From a virus: DNA of 49,508 bases. The position numbers and the translations under genes were made by a program. Below, piece by piece: positions 9,005 through 17,530 of this stretch; position 1 is the first letter of the stretch, and the number at the start of each line of letters is the position of its first letter. The stretch covers positions 1 through 49,508 of IMG/VR virus record IMGVR_UViG_3300021960_000116; one strand, 5' to 3'. The notes under the pieces are model-generated. The model was not told the origin of the DNA. It saw only the letters and a program-made list of their open reading frames with translations, and made no database searches.

Positions 9005-9883
9005 TTAAGCCGAGAGGTCAACTCTTGCGGCTAGGTGGATGGATGTGTCAAAGAGAACCGAAGCAGTTCGGAACGCTTTGATACGCATGTCATTTGCATT
9101 TCCCGACACGTCATAGCCCTGGGCTAGCGAGTCGTTTACAACCTCTGGGTTGCCAAGGTGAATTGCCATGGCTCCAGTGGCGTAAATCCATTTGTTGGTG
9201 ATGGTAGCAGCAGCTCCAGCATCACCTACAGGTCCATTACCAGAGTATCCAGCTCCGATAACAACTTTGGTTCCCAGTCTGGTGACAATTACATCGTTGT
9301 CCTTGTCAAACTGCAGCTTGGTACCCAGAACTGAAGCAACATCGGCTGTCATGTGGATAATTGGCTGCTCTCCAGTAGGGGAGATATTTCTGGCATCATG
9401 CTCTAAAGCAGCAAGAGCTAGTGCAGCGGACATAGCGGTTCCGCTGTTCAAAGTCGTGACGCTAGCTGCTTTTGTCAAGTATGGGTTGGACAGTGACTCA
9501 GCTACAGTAATTTCGCCGTCCCACAGCTCTTTCTCTACAGCCTTCTGAGTAGCTGCATCAAGCTGCTTTAGGACACGGCTGAAACGGTCCTGCCCGAGAA
9601 GTCCGAAAGTTGAGTCAAGGTCCTCTACTTCAATAAAGAAGGGGTCAAGCTCGATGAATCGGTTTGGCTTGTCTGCCGTGCTGTATACCTCTACCGCAGT
9701 GTTGTCCGTAACGTCTAGGTTACGAATGGCCTTTGGCTCGGCATCAAATTCTTGTGAGTAGCCACGTACCCAACGCTCATCGTTGGCCGTAGCGCTGTGG
9801 TTTTCTGGCTTGACAATGCTAAATAGACCCGAGTGGTTAGGGTCTAGGTCTGGTGCCGTGTAGACACCGTTTTCAAAAGCCAT
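9005..9883 (-). CDS. Second HK97-fold capsid protein (probable pentamer subunit)
   Basis: 292 aa, ATG behind AAGGATTTCAG. The order of elements is that of an HK97-like capsid protein without scaffold domain: an extended N-arm, RFIELDPFFIEVEDLDSTF, a long helix QDRFSRVLKQLDAATQKAVEKELWDG, then NISPTGEQPIIHMTADVASVLG and KVVIGAGYSGNGPVG, and a C-terminal strand HLAARVDLSA. Several actinobacteriophage groups encode separate hexamer and pentamer capsid proteins in tandem; the smaller downstream one forms the vertices. I assign this one as the pentamer type by that analogy. It could instead be a decoration protein. Confidence 0.6.
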   Translation of the reverse strand: MAFENGVYTAPDLDPNHSGLFSIVKPENHSATANDERWVRGYSQEFDAEPKAIRNLDVTDNTAVEVYSTADKPNRFIELDPFFIEVEDLDSTFGLLGQDRFSRVLKQLDAATQKAVEKELWDGEITVAESLSNPYLTKAASVTTLNSGTAMSAALALAALEHDARNISPTGEQPIIHMTADVASVLGTKLQFDKDNDVIVTRLGTKVVIGAGYSGNGPVGDAGAAATITNKWIYATGAMAIHLGNPEVVNDSLAQGYDVSGNANDMRIKAFRTASVLFDTSIHLAARVDLSA

Positions 9884-9921
9884 CTGAAATCCTTAAATTT
9901 AAAATCTTTTAGGGGGTGGGT

Positions 9922-9945
9922 GCCCCCCAGCCCGAAGGCTGGGGA
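9922..9945 (-). terminator. Strong hairpin between the two capsid genes
   Basis: Minus strand CTCCCCAGCC-TTCG-GGCTGGGGGG, a near-perfect GC stem with a UUCG tetraloop, directly after the first capsid gene. It is followed by CACCCACCCCCTAAAAGATTTT rather than a clean T-run. It may attenuate transcription so that the hexamer subunit is made in excess over the downstream protein, or protect the 3' end. Confidence 0.55.
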
Positions 9946-9974
9946 GCGAACCCTATTTTGTTGCTATTTAGTTT

Positions 9975-12221
9975 TTAGAGCTCAATAGCAGCTGCGGTTG
10001 CGCCACCAGTAGTGTCGCGGAGAGCAGCAGCCACACCGTTAACGTTAACGGCCTGAGTGATTGCTAGAGACTCGATACCTACCTTGGCAACGCCCTCGAA
10101 GGTCTCAACGAACATCTTGTAGTCGTTGGTTCCAACAAGCGAGCTGTCGCGGATGATACCTAGGTCTAGAGTTCCACCGTCTAGGAACAAGAAGGTGCCC
10201 TCTGAGAAGAGGTACCACTTGAAGCTGTCTGGGAACTCGAGTAGACCAGTTGCGCCCTGTGCACCGAATGGGGTGGCGTCAGGAGATGCAACTAGGGTTA
10301 CGTTCATGCTTGAGAGGTAGCCCTCAATCTCTGAACGAGCAACCGAAAGGGTGCCGTCACCTGGCATTGCGACCGCGAGGTCAGCTGCCATAGCGTCGTA
10401 TACCCAGTCAGGGATGATTGCCTTGAGCTGGGTGCCCTGAGCAATACGGTGGCGTGAACGGTAAGCAACAGCAGCCTTGCGCATGGTTACTAGGAAGTCA
10501 CGACCGAAGCCCAGAAGGGTTCCAGAGGTAACAGCCGTTGAACCAGCTTCAATCTTGCTGATTACGTTCTGCTCTGCCTCACGTGCGTGCTGTACAAGGG
10601 CTAGCTCGTTGTGACGGGCAATTAGCTCTGGGTAAGCACGGGTCATGAGGTTACCAAACTGCAGCTGCAAGGTGACAGCGTCAGTCACAGCGGTGTTCTC
10701 AGCAGCAGCTGAAACAGTTAGGCTGGACTTCGATGCTGGGCTTGGAGTAGTTGCAGAGTCGTTTGCAGCAGTCCAAATTCCAACAGCGTCAGCGTAGTCA
10801 CCAGAAGCAAAGCTTGGTGGGGTTACGAATCGGATACCGCCGCGGTCAGCCTGGAACTTCGGTAGGCTGTCACGTACTGGACGTGCGGTGGTGGAGCCGA
10901 GGCTGTAAATGTCGTACTTTACCTCGACTGGGGCTGCGTGGCCACCAGAAGCAACAAGTGCTTCACGGCCTACAACACCCTCGATTTTGTTCTGGTTCTC
11001 CAGTGGGTCGGTTCCTAGGAAACGGTCCTCTGGGTACTGGGTCGAGAAGGATGCAACGATGTGCTGCTCACCGTCTCCACCGTTTACACGGCGAAGAGAG
11101 TGTAGGCGCTTTTCGAATGCGCTTGCAACCTCGTCCATATCCTTCATTTCGCTTCCCGCGGTGTAGCCAGGAATGTCAGCACCAGCAGTGATAGCCACTG
11201 GAGCCTCGGTTACCTGAACTACAGGCTGGCGGTCAGCAGGGGCCTCAAAGGCCTGTTCTTCTGCGGCGCTCACTAGTGCCTGCTCCTTCTGCTCTTCTAC
11301 GAGAGCGGTAGTTGATTCGATTGTTTCTTCAGAAGAGAGCTCAGCCTCGGTCTCAACTTCAGCAACTGCTTCTGCAGTCTCCTCGGTTGAAAGCTCGGTT
11401 GCTTCCTCTGTGTTGGTTGATAGTTCAGAACCGTCTTCCTGAGCGGTTGATGCTTCTGCGGCAACCTCAGTCTCAGCTACTGCCTCTTCGGCAACAACTT
11501 CCTCTGCGATTTCCTCTGTAGACGCTTCGGCTGGTGCCTCTGCTTCTACGACAGCTTCGGTCTCTGCTTCGGCCTCAACATCAGTTTCTTCAACTGATGC
11601 CTCTGCCTCAACTGGAGCCTCAGCTACAGCCTCTTCAGCTGGAGCCTCTACCTCTTCGGTAGAAAGCTCTGCCTCTGGAGCAGCCTCTTCAACGACCTCT
11701 TCGGTAGCGGCTTCGGCCACAACCTCGGTCTCGACAGCGGCTTCGGTTACTGCCTCAGCAGACTCCTGCTCAGAAGCGGATGCTGCGATGGTCTCATCTG
11801 CAGACATTTCTTCCTCCTTCTTGTCTTCTTCTTCGGCGTCTTCCTCAGCCTCTGCCTCTGGCTCCTCTTCAGTTTCCTCCATAGGCATTTCTGCCTCTTC
11901 GGACTCTTCGGATTCTTCCATAGGCTCGTCTTCGGTCATAGCCATTTCTTCTCCCTCGTCTTCAACCTGTCCCTTGACACGGGCGGTTGCGTCAGCAGCC
12001 CTCTGAGCGAGCTCAGCGGCCTGTGCTTCGCGGTTAGATAGTTCGCCGCGAACGATGTCAAGAGAGTCAGCTAGTGACGTCATAGCATCAACTGTCTCAG
12101 GAGTAGGGTCTTCTCCCTCAACCATTTCAAACTGGCTAACGATATCTGCTTGTAGTTCAGCGAGCTGTTCGTCGCTCAACTCAGAGATAGCATCTAGCTG
12201 AGTCTTGATTTGGTCGTACAC
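9975..12221 (-). CDS. Major capsid protein with acidic N-terminal scaffold-like domain
   Basis: 748 aa, much longer than a bare HK97 capsid protein (~300-400). Start is GTG behind AGGAGGTACA. Residues ~1-90 are helical. Residues ~95-330 are extremely Glu/Ala/Val-rich with repeated EEA/AEA units and probably act as a fused scaffold (delta-domain-like) removed by the capsid protease. From about residue 345 the HK97-type core begins: a long helix (FEKRLHSLRRVN), an E-loop-like stretch, a spine helix YPELIARHNELALVQHAREA, and AVAYRSRHRIAQGTQLKAIIPDW, with a C-terminal LGIIRDSSLVGTNDYKMFVE typical of actinophage capsid hexamer proteins. It lies directly after the protease-containing gene. Confidence 0.85.
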   Translation of the reverse strand: MYDQIKTQLDAISELSDEQLAELQADIVSQFEMVEGEDPTPETVDAMTSLADSLDIVRGELSNREAQAAELAQRAADATARVKGQVEDEGEEMAMTEDEPMEESEESEEAEMPMEETEEEPEAEAEEDAEEEDKKEEEMSADETIAASASEQESAEAVTEAAVETEVVAEAATEEVVEEAAPEAELSTEEVEAPAEEAVAEAPVEAEASVEETDVEAEAETEAVVEAEAPAEASTEEIAEEVVAEEAVAETEVAAEASTAQEDGSELSTNTEEATELSTEETAEAVAEVETEAELSSEETIESTTALVEEQKEQALVSAAEEQAFEAPADRQPVVQVTEAPVAITAGADIPGYTAGSEMKDMDEVASAFEKRLHSLRRVNGGDGEQHIVASFSTQYPEDRFLGTDPLENQNKIEGVVGREALVASGGHAAPVEVKYDIYSLGSTTARPVRDSLPKFQADRGGIRFVTPPSFASGDYADAVGIWTAANDSATTPSPASKSSLTVSAAAENTAVTDAVTLQLQFGNLMTRAYPELIARHNELALVQHAREAEQNVISKIEAGSTAVTSGTLLGFGRDFLVTMRKAAVAYRSRHRIAQGTQLKAIIPDWVYDAMAADLAVAMPGDGTLSVARSEIEGYLSSMNVTLVASPDATPFGAQGATGLLEFPDSFKWYLFSEGTFLFLDGGTLDLGIIRDSSLVGTNDYKMFVETFEGVAKVGIESLAITQAVNVNGVAAALRDTTGGATAAAIEL

Positions 12222-12340
12222 TGTACCTCCTAGGCCAGTTAGTAGTGGGTGTGACTTACACCCGATTTTCAGTCAAGGCTAAGGGACTCGACACTACTGG
12301 GCGCGAGGCGCTTAAACCTACGATAATTTTACCTTATATT

Positions 12341-15300
12341 TTAGGTTAGTAGTCGGAGAAGCTTGCTCATCTCAGATTGAACCTCGCCCTGAGAGTAAAC
12401 ATCGCCTCCCGACATGTAGGATTTCAGACTCTGCGTAGCTTCATCTGCATCCTCTTTACCGATTTTTGCCTCGACCCTAGTAATCATCTGGTCGATGAGG
12501 TCCTTTAGGCCAGCGGGCAAATCGCTAAATCTAATCTTGTCTGCATCCTTACCGAAAGGCAGTGGCAGGTTAGAAATAGTCTTTCCTAGCTCTGCAGCAG
12601 TGAGACGCACGTTCTCTAGAGCTTTAGGGTTGAGTGCCTTTGTATCTAGGCGGTCAATCATTCCCAGCAGCTCGGAGCTGGCTGCAGCTGAAGCAGCGTA
12701 GTCGCCAGCAAAGTCTAGATTCTCAGCGTCTTCGACCTTCTTAAGGGCTTTTGATAGTCCAGCAACACCGAGGTCTTGCTTCAGACGGGCTAGAACTGTG
12801 CGGTACTTACCCTTAGCGTCACGAGGCTGGTTTACACCAGAAACATACTTAGGACGACCATCTTCGTCACGCTCTACGGGCTTACCCTTGTTCTTTTTTA
12901 CTTCTTCGGCAGCTTCGATTTCTTCTTCAGTTTGCTTGTCAGCTTCCTTCTTAGCTTCTTCAAGCTCTTTCAGGTCTGAATCAGAAATCTCCTCGTCTTT
13001 TGGGGCAGCAGCCACCACCGCCTCTCCAGTAAGCTCACAGCCGCAGTCTTCCTTCTTAGGCTCTAGGGAAGCAATAACAGAACGCATGGCAGCTAGCTTT
13101 TCCTCTGCCTCCATGGATGCAGCGTTCTTCCAGTGCTCTGGAACCAACATCCACTGACGGAGTTGGCGAGCACGCTTCATGATGTGCTTGCGAACCATGC
13201 GACGCTCAGATGCTTTAGAGCGTCCGTAGGCCTGAATTGCATTCTTTAGGTCTTCGATGTTACGAATTGGATACGCACCATCTGGCAAGGCTTTACCTTC
13301 CTTAGCCAGCTCTTCTCTTTCTTCTTGAGAAATCTTAGCTAGTTCGGCTACAGCGGCAGCAACAAGTGCTTTTTCACGCATCTCTGCGGCACTTGCAACA
13401 AGAGACTGCATGGTGTTTTCACGCAATTTCTTCTTTGCATCCCTGACACGGTTCTTTAGGTCTGGTGCACTGGCAGCAAGCTGTCCCAAGGTAGAGGCTT
13501 TTTCTGACAGAATGTCGCAGGAATCGCAACGCATTGCTGCCATGTAGCTTGCTCCAGCAGCAACTAGAGCCAAAACCTTTCCAGACGCAATCATTGCTCG
13601 AGCAGTCGGGAAGCCTGGTACGTTTACCTGACAGATAGCAACTAGCTCAAGGGAGCCGTTGATTGGACGCCAGTCTCCAGAGGGAGCGGAAGCGCGAAGT
13701 GCGCGAATCTGCATCTCATCAATCTCTGGGCGGATGGAGCCTGCACACCAAATTCCGTACTGGTCCTCGCCAACGTGGATGTCTGCAACAGCAGAAGCGG
13801 TGTCGTCGTAGTGCTTAGCTGCAGCAGCAGCAGTAGCATTTAGAGGAGCGTGTCCACCAGCAAGGGTCAGCTGTCCAACAGGGACATCGCTACCGTCATC
13901 AGTGCGGAGTACGCCAGTGTGGAAGTATGCGTACTTGCTACGAGAACGCGGCGGCTTGGTTGCACGAGGTAGACCGATGTGGTTTACGTTCCATGCGGCG
14001 ATGTGCCCGTAGACACGACCGTACTCGTCAACAGTTAGTGGAGTAGCTTTTGTAAGCTTCGGGTCCTTAAACCAATCTGAAGGCGGCGTCATGGGAACTT
14101 CCTGCTTTAGGAATCCAGATGCAGCGATTGGCTCTAGGTCCGCAAAGTCTTCCATGGACTCCTCGTAGACGCCATCTTCTGGGGTCACGGTATCCTCCTG
14201 TTCCCCCTCATTTTGCAGCTCAATAGAGCATTCTTGGAATGCTGGCTTAGCTACAATTGTAGCAGCCATGATTCTTGCTTTATTTATGGTAAGTTTGTCC
14301 TTGCCCATTACTTCGCCGTCATCAGCGTTTTCTTCTGCTTTTTCGGCCTTGTCTTCCTTTGCCTCAAACTGGTCAAGGTCAACAGAAACTCCACGAAGGA
14401 AGCCGTGACGTACTAGACGCTCAGCTTCGCGGCCGTATGCACCAGTGTCAAAAACTCCGTAAGCATTTCCCATTCCGCCTTCGATACGCTCGATGTAGTC
14501 GATACGGCCAACTACAACGGAGCCGTCGTGTCCAGAGCCAGTCTTAATCTGCCAAAGCAGTGGAACAGGGAGGTCTCGAACCGAGATGGCACCCTTCTTA
14601 AACTTTCTACCGTCTCCCGATTCGGCTTCTTCAGGAACCAGCATAGGAATGTAGAAGCTTGCACCCTTTTCCATAGTCGGTGCTGCAGCAACCAAGCCAA
14701 TCTTTTGACGAGCATCAGCTGCGAGTGCCGCTAGACGTGCTCTCTCAATCATTGTCTCGGATAGAGCTTCTTCAGAGCTAAACATGGAAGCAGATGCCTT
14801 GCGACCCTTCTTCTTACCAACGTTGTACTTGCTGCCCGTGTATACGCCAGTAACTTCCTTGTGGCGAAGCTGGCAGTAGCCCTTTGCACGTGGTCCCATG
14901 TACTTGGAAAGCTGACGGACACAACGGGTCCAGTCGCCAGGAGTTCCCCATCGAATCTTGAGGGCACCCTTACCACGAGTCCAGTAGCGGCGAAGGTTTT
15001 CTGCACCACCTCGGTTGCGGTCTAGCCCGCCCTTAGCTAGAAGTGGCTCTACAACCTTTTCCCAGAAGCGGTCAAAGTCATAACCAGAAGACTGAACTGG
15101 AGCGGGGGAGTTCTCGTCTGTCTCCTTGAGGACATCATTCAAAACTTCTTGGTCAGTAAGAGGAACTACTGGTGGAGGGGTTGCAGACTTTAAGTCCATC
15201 AAAATCTGAGGATTAGGTGTCCACTTGCCCTCGCGACGCTCGTAGGCTACAGGTTCAGTAGAAGTCTTAGACGCAGGTACGATTGCGACAACATCCATAA

Positions 15301-16876
15301 CTGCAGTCATGTCGTCGGGGGAAACAATAGCTAGGTACTTAGCTGGGACATCAGACTCTTTAGGAGAATTAATTTCATCAGACTTTTCTTCTCCAGCAGC
15401 GTTCAAAGGCTTGAACTGCGAGCGAAGCTTCTCTACATACTTAGGGTAGTTAGTGACAATTTCATTGGTGTCCCTAGCAGTGATGGGGGGAAGAGTCCCA
15501 GGAAGGTGTGCCAAAGGCATGTTCTTCGGAGTTCTTGGCTCTCCAAGGATTCTACTGAAGTCGATAGGCTGAGACTTAGGAGGAACTCTGCTAGGAGCAT
15601 CAAAGCTTCCTTCGGCTTCCGTGTACTTAGGGTCAACAGAAACTGTCTTACCATTGTCAAGGGCAACTATTACTCGGTTGCGCTCGTAGTCAATTCGAGT
15701 GATTTCTCCAGAGCCACGCTCTTTATCTCCTCCAACTACAGTGCGAGAGCCTACCTTTACAAAAAGTCCGTTAGCATCACGAGGCTGAGATTTAGCAAGC
15801 TCTGAACGCTCTTCAGGAGTGTAGTTTCCGTCTCTGTCAGTTGGAGACTCTCCTGCAGCGGTCATTACTCGGTCAATCATTGTGAAGTCTTCTTCAGCCA
15901 AACCTTCTGCCATAAGAGCAGTCTCTTCTGGGTCAATCTCTTCTAGCTTTACTGGCTGGAATGGGCGCTCCTGCAAGAAAGCAGAAATAACAACCGCAGA
16001 TGATGGGTCAATCAAAACGTGCGTGACATCAACAATATCTTCAGGGTCATCTAGCTCGCGGTCATATGAGTAGACGTCACCATCGACGTGTCCCATGTTG
16101 TCCCAGCCGTCGCCATCCCAAAGGTAAACTTTGCCATCAACATCAACTTTGTAGAGTCGGTCAATGCCAGAGTTGTCTAGACGAACACGAGCCATGAACT
16201 CTGGTCCCATGTACGGGTCCATCTCGTGTACCATCTTGAAAGCGTTCATGTCTGAGTCGTAATCGCGCTCATCGCCTTCATAAGTGTCTATGTGGTCCTG
16301 ATATGCAGGAGTTGTATACCCACCAGCCGTAGTGGCCTTCTTGTTCTCACGTTCGACAATTGCAGAAGCCCAGCGCTTTGCAGGCTCTCCGCCCCACAAG
16401 GCCCAAGCAATCTTTCCATTGGACGGGTAGCCGTCTTCTCCTGGGTCCCAGCCTTTGCCCTTCTTATCAACTTCGTGACGAGGGAAATATTTTGCAATGT
16501 GTCTAATCTTGCGGATGCCAATCTGACCACCCTTAGCCAGAGTGCGTGCGGTGTTTAGGCCAACAGCGGTGCCACCTCTGCCGTGCTCTTTCCGCCATTC
16601 GAGAGCTTTCTTTGCTTCTTTCTGGACGCCGCCCGGGATGGTGTACATCCTGTCACCACTAGCAGTCAAAGAATCTAGGTTAGATAGGGCTGCTTCTGCG
16701 AGTTCTAGGGTTACTTCTGAGGGGGTGCAGTCGCACGGCTCCCACTCCGCAGAGTTTGAGAAAGTCTCGAGCGTGCTTCTGTCTTCCACCATATTTAGAG
16801 TGGTGTCAATTACAACAGCCTCAGTTCCATTGGAAAAGAGCGCGAGGTCCCCAGATTTACCTAGAAATTCAACCAT
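12341..16876 (-). CDS. Giant multidomain head protein with capsid maturation protease
   Basis: 1511 aa, ATG two bases from the upstream stop. Several phage head modules can be read in order. About 75-175: an Ala/Arg-rich helical domain ending KIAWALWGGEPAKRWA. About 360-420: QPRDANGLF followed by an SH3-like VKVGSRTVVGG. About 610-690: WTRCVRQLSKYMGPRAKGYCQLRH. About 740-900: a protease-like region with VPLLWQIKTGSGHDGSVVVG and HGFLRGVSVDLDQ. About 980-1140: GRVYGHIAAWNVNHIGLP, TLAGGHAPLNATAAAAAKHY and GDWRPINGSLELVAICQV, the pattern of actinophage capsid maturation proteases. About 1225-1270: AYPIRNIEDLKNAIQAYGRS. About 1350: QPRDAKGKY. It should cleave the scaffold-like capsid N-terminus. 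Catalytic residues cannot be fixed by eye. Confidence 0.75.
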   Translation of the reverse strand: MVEFLGKSGDLALFSNGTEAVVIDTTLNMVEDRSTLETFSNSAEWEPCDCTPSEVTLELAEAALSNLDSLTASGDRMYTIPGGVQKEAKKALEWRKEHGRGGTAVGLNTARTLAKGGQIGIRKIRHIAKYFPRHEVDKKGKGWDPGEDGYPSNGKIAWALWGGEPAKRWASAIVERENKKATTAGGYTTPAYQDHIDTYEGDERDYDSDMNAFKMVHEMDPYMGPEFMARVRLDNSGIDRLYKVDVDGKVYLWDGDGWDNMGHVDGDVYSYDRELDDPEDIVDVTHVLIDPSSAVVISAFLQERPFQPVKLEEIDPEETALMAEGLAEEDFTMIDRVMTAAGESPTDRDGNYTPEERSELAKSQPRDANGLFVKVGSRTVVGGDKERGSGEITRIDYERNRVIVALDNGKTVSVDPKYTEAEGSFDAPSRVPPKSQPIDFSRILGEPRTPKNMPLAHLPGTLPPITARDTNEIVTNYPKYVEKLRSQFKPLNAAGEEKSDEINSPKESDVPAKYLAIVSPDDMTAVMDVVAIVPASKTSTEPVAYERREGKWTPNPQILMDLKSATPPPVVPLTDQEVLNDVLKETDENSPAPVQSSGYDFDRFWEKVVEPLLAKGGLDRNRGGAENLRRYWTRGKGALKIRWGTPGDWTRCVRQLSKYMGPRAKGYCQLRHKEVTGVYTGSKYNVGKKKGRKASASMFSSEEALSETMIERARLAALAADARQKIGLVAAAPTMEKGASFYIPMLVPEEAESGDGRKFKKGAISVRDLPVPLLWQIKTGSGHDGSVVVGRIDYIERIEGGMGNAYGVFDTGAYGREAERLVRHGFLRGVSVDLDQFEAKEDKAEKAEENADDGEVMGKDKLTINKARIMAATIVAKPAFQECSIELQNEGEQEDTVTPEDGVYEESMEDFADLEPIAASGFLKQEVPMTPPSDWFKDPKLTKATPLTVDEYGRVYGHIAAWNVNHIGLPRATKPPRSRSKYAYFHTGVLRTDDGSDVPVGQLTLAGGHAPLNATAAAAAKHYDDTASAVADIHVGEDQYGIWCAGSIRPEIDEMQIRALRASAPSGDWRPINGSLELVAICQVNVPGFPTARAMIASGKVLALVAAGASYMAAMRCDSCDILSEKASTLGQLAASAPDLKNRVRDAKKKLRENTMQSLVASAAEMREKALVAAAVAELAKISQEEREELAKEGKALPDGAYPIRNIEDLKNAIQAYGRSKASERRMVRKHIMKRARQLRQWMLVPEHWKNAASMEAEEKLAAMRSVIASLEPKKEDCGCELTGEAVVAAAPKDEEISDSDLKELEEAKKEADKQTEEEIEAAEEVKKNKGKPVERDEDGRPKYVSGVNQPRDAKGKYRTVLARLKQDLGVAGLSKALKKVEDAENLDFAGDYAASAAASSELLGMIDRLDTKALNPKALENVRLTAAELGKTISNLPLPFGKDADKIRFSDLPAGLKDLIDQMITRVEAKIGKEDADEATQSLKSYMSGGDVYSQGEVQSEMSKLLRLLT

Positions 16877-16877
16877 C

Positions 16878-17219
16878 TTATGCTTCTTCAGGGTCGTAAA
16901 CCAGCTTTGCGTAGTCGGTTAGGTTATCAATGGTAAGTTCGCCCTTGTCATACATTTGAATAGCTTTGTGCTCTTCGAGGGGCTCGTCGTCGTTGGTGTC
17001 CTCTAGGGCAAGATAGTCTGTGTCCCAATCGAGAACGTATGCCTCGTGAGTGGCGAGGAATTTGTCTAGTTCTGTGTCTGCACGACGAACGAACTGCCAG
17101 TCGTCTCCAGAGCGAATGCTCATCCCTAGCGGGTGATAGCAAAACACGCCGTCAATGTTCCTAGTGTCGGGGTCTACGTAGAAGTAAACATCAACGGGAA
17201 GTTTAGTGGTCTTGTTCAT
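16878..17219 (-). CDS. Conserved small acidic protein, unknown
   Basis: 113 aa. Beta-rich N-terminus (VDVYFYVDPDTRNIDGVFCY) followed by acidic sequence; no motif I recognise. ATG behind AGAGGAAAT, with a small hairpin (AGAGAG-TGT-CTCTCT) just upstream in the leader. It ends one base before the giant protease-containing gene starts, so it is probably translated together with it. Likely a head-assembly accessory by location only. Confidence 0.55.
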   Translation of the reverse strand: MNKTTKLPVDVYFYVDPDTRNIDGVFCYHPLGMSIRSGDDWQFVRRADTELDKFLATHEAYVLDWDTDYLALEDTNDDEPLEEHKAIQMYDKGELTIDNLTDYAKLVYDPEEA

Positions 17220-17272
17220 ATTTCCTCTATAGCTATAGCGAGAGAGACACTCTCTGTAATTTTATCATAGTT

Positions 17273-17530
17273 TTAGTCTAGGTTAGCGATTTCTCGGTGC
17301 ATAAGCTCCAAGTAAGCGAACTTATTCACTGGAACTAGCTCGTTTAATTCTTCAGTGGAAAGGTCCCTAAGGTCTAAGGAGCTAATTTGAGGACCGTCAA
17401 TGGTATCTACAACAGTCTCAAAATATACAGGGAAGTCTCTTCTTCTTGACCTTAAAGCCTCGTCTTCTTCCCATGCATCAATATCTAAGACGGGAGCATC
17501 GGAACGTTCTAGTTCTTCGTCGTTAGTCAA
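17273..17530 (-). CDS. Small acidic protein, unknown
   Basis: 85 aa, overlapping the end of the upstream ART/peptidase gene by 8 bp, which suggests coupled translation. Acidic (ERSDAPVLDIDAWEEDEALRS) with a C-terminal helix. I recognise no family. It is followed by a 53-bp gap with an AT-rich stretch (TATGATAAAAT) that might contain a weak internal promoter. Confidence 0.55.
   Translation of the reverse strand: MTNDEELERSDAPVLDIDAWEEDEALRSRRRDFPVYFETVVDTIDGPQISSLDLRDLSTEELNELVPVNKFAYLELMHREIANLD

Noticed and set aside
10751-11191. Plus-strand open frame of 146 codons opposite the capsid gene
   Set aside because: It is the antisense shadow of the capsid coding frame (Gln/Arg/His-rich), without a ribosome site; similar plus-strand frames at 3320-3808 and 21774-22241 were rejected for the same reason.
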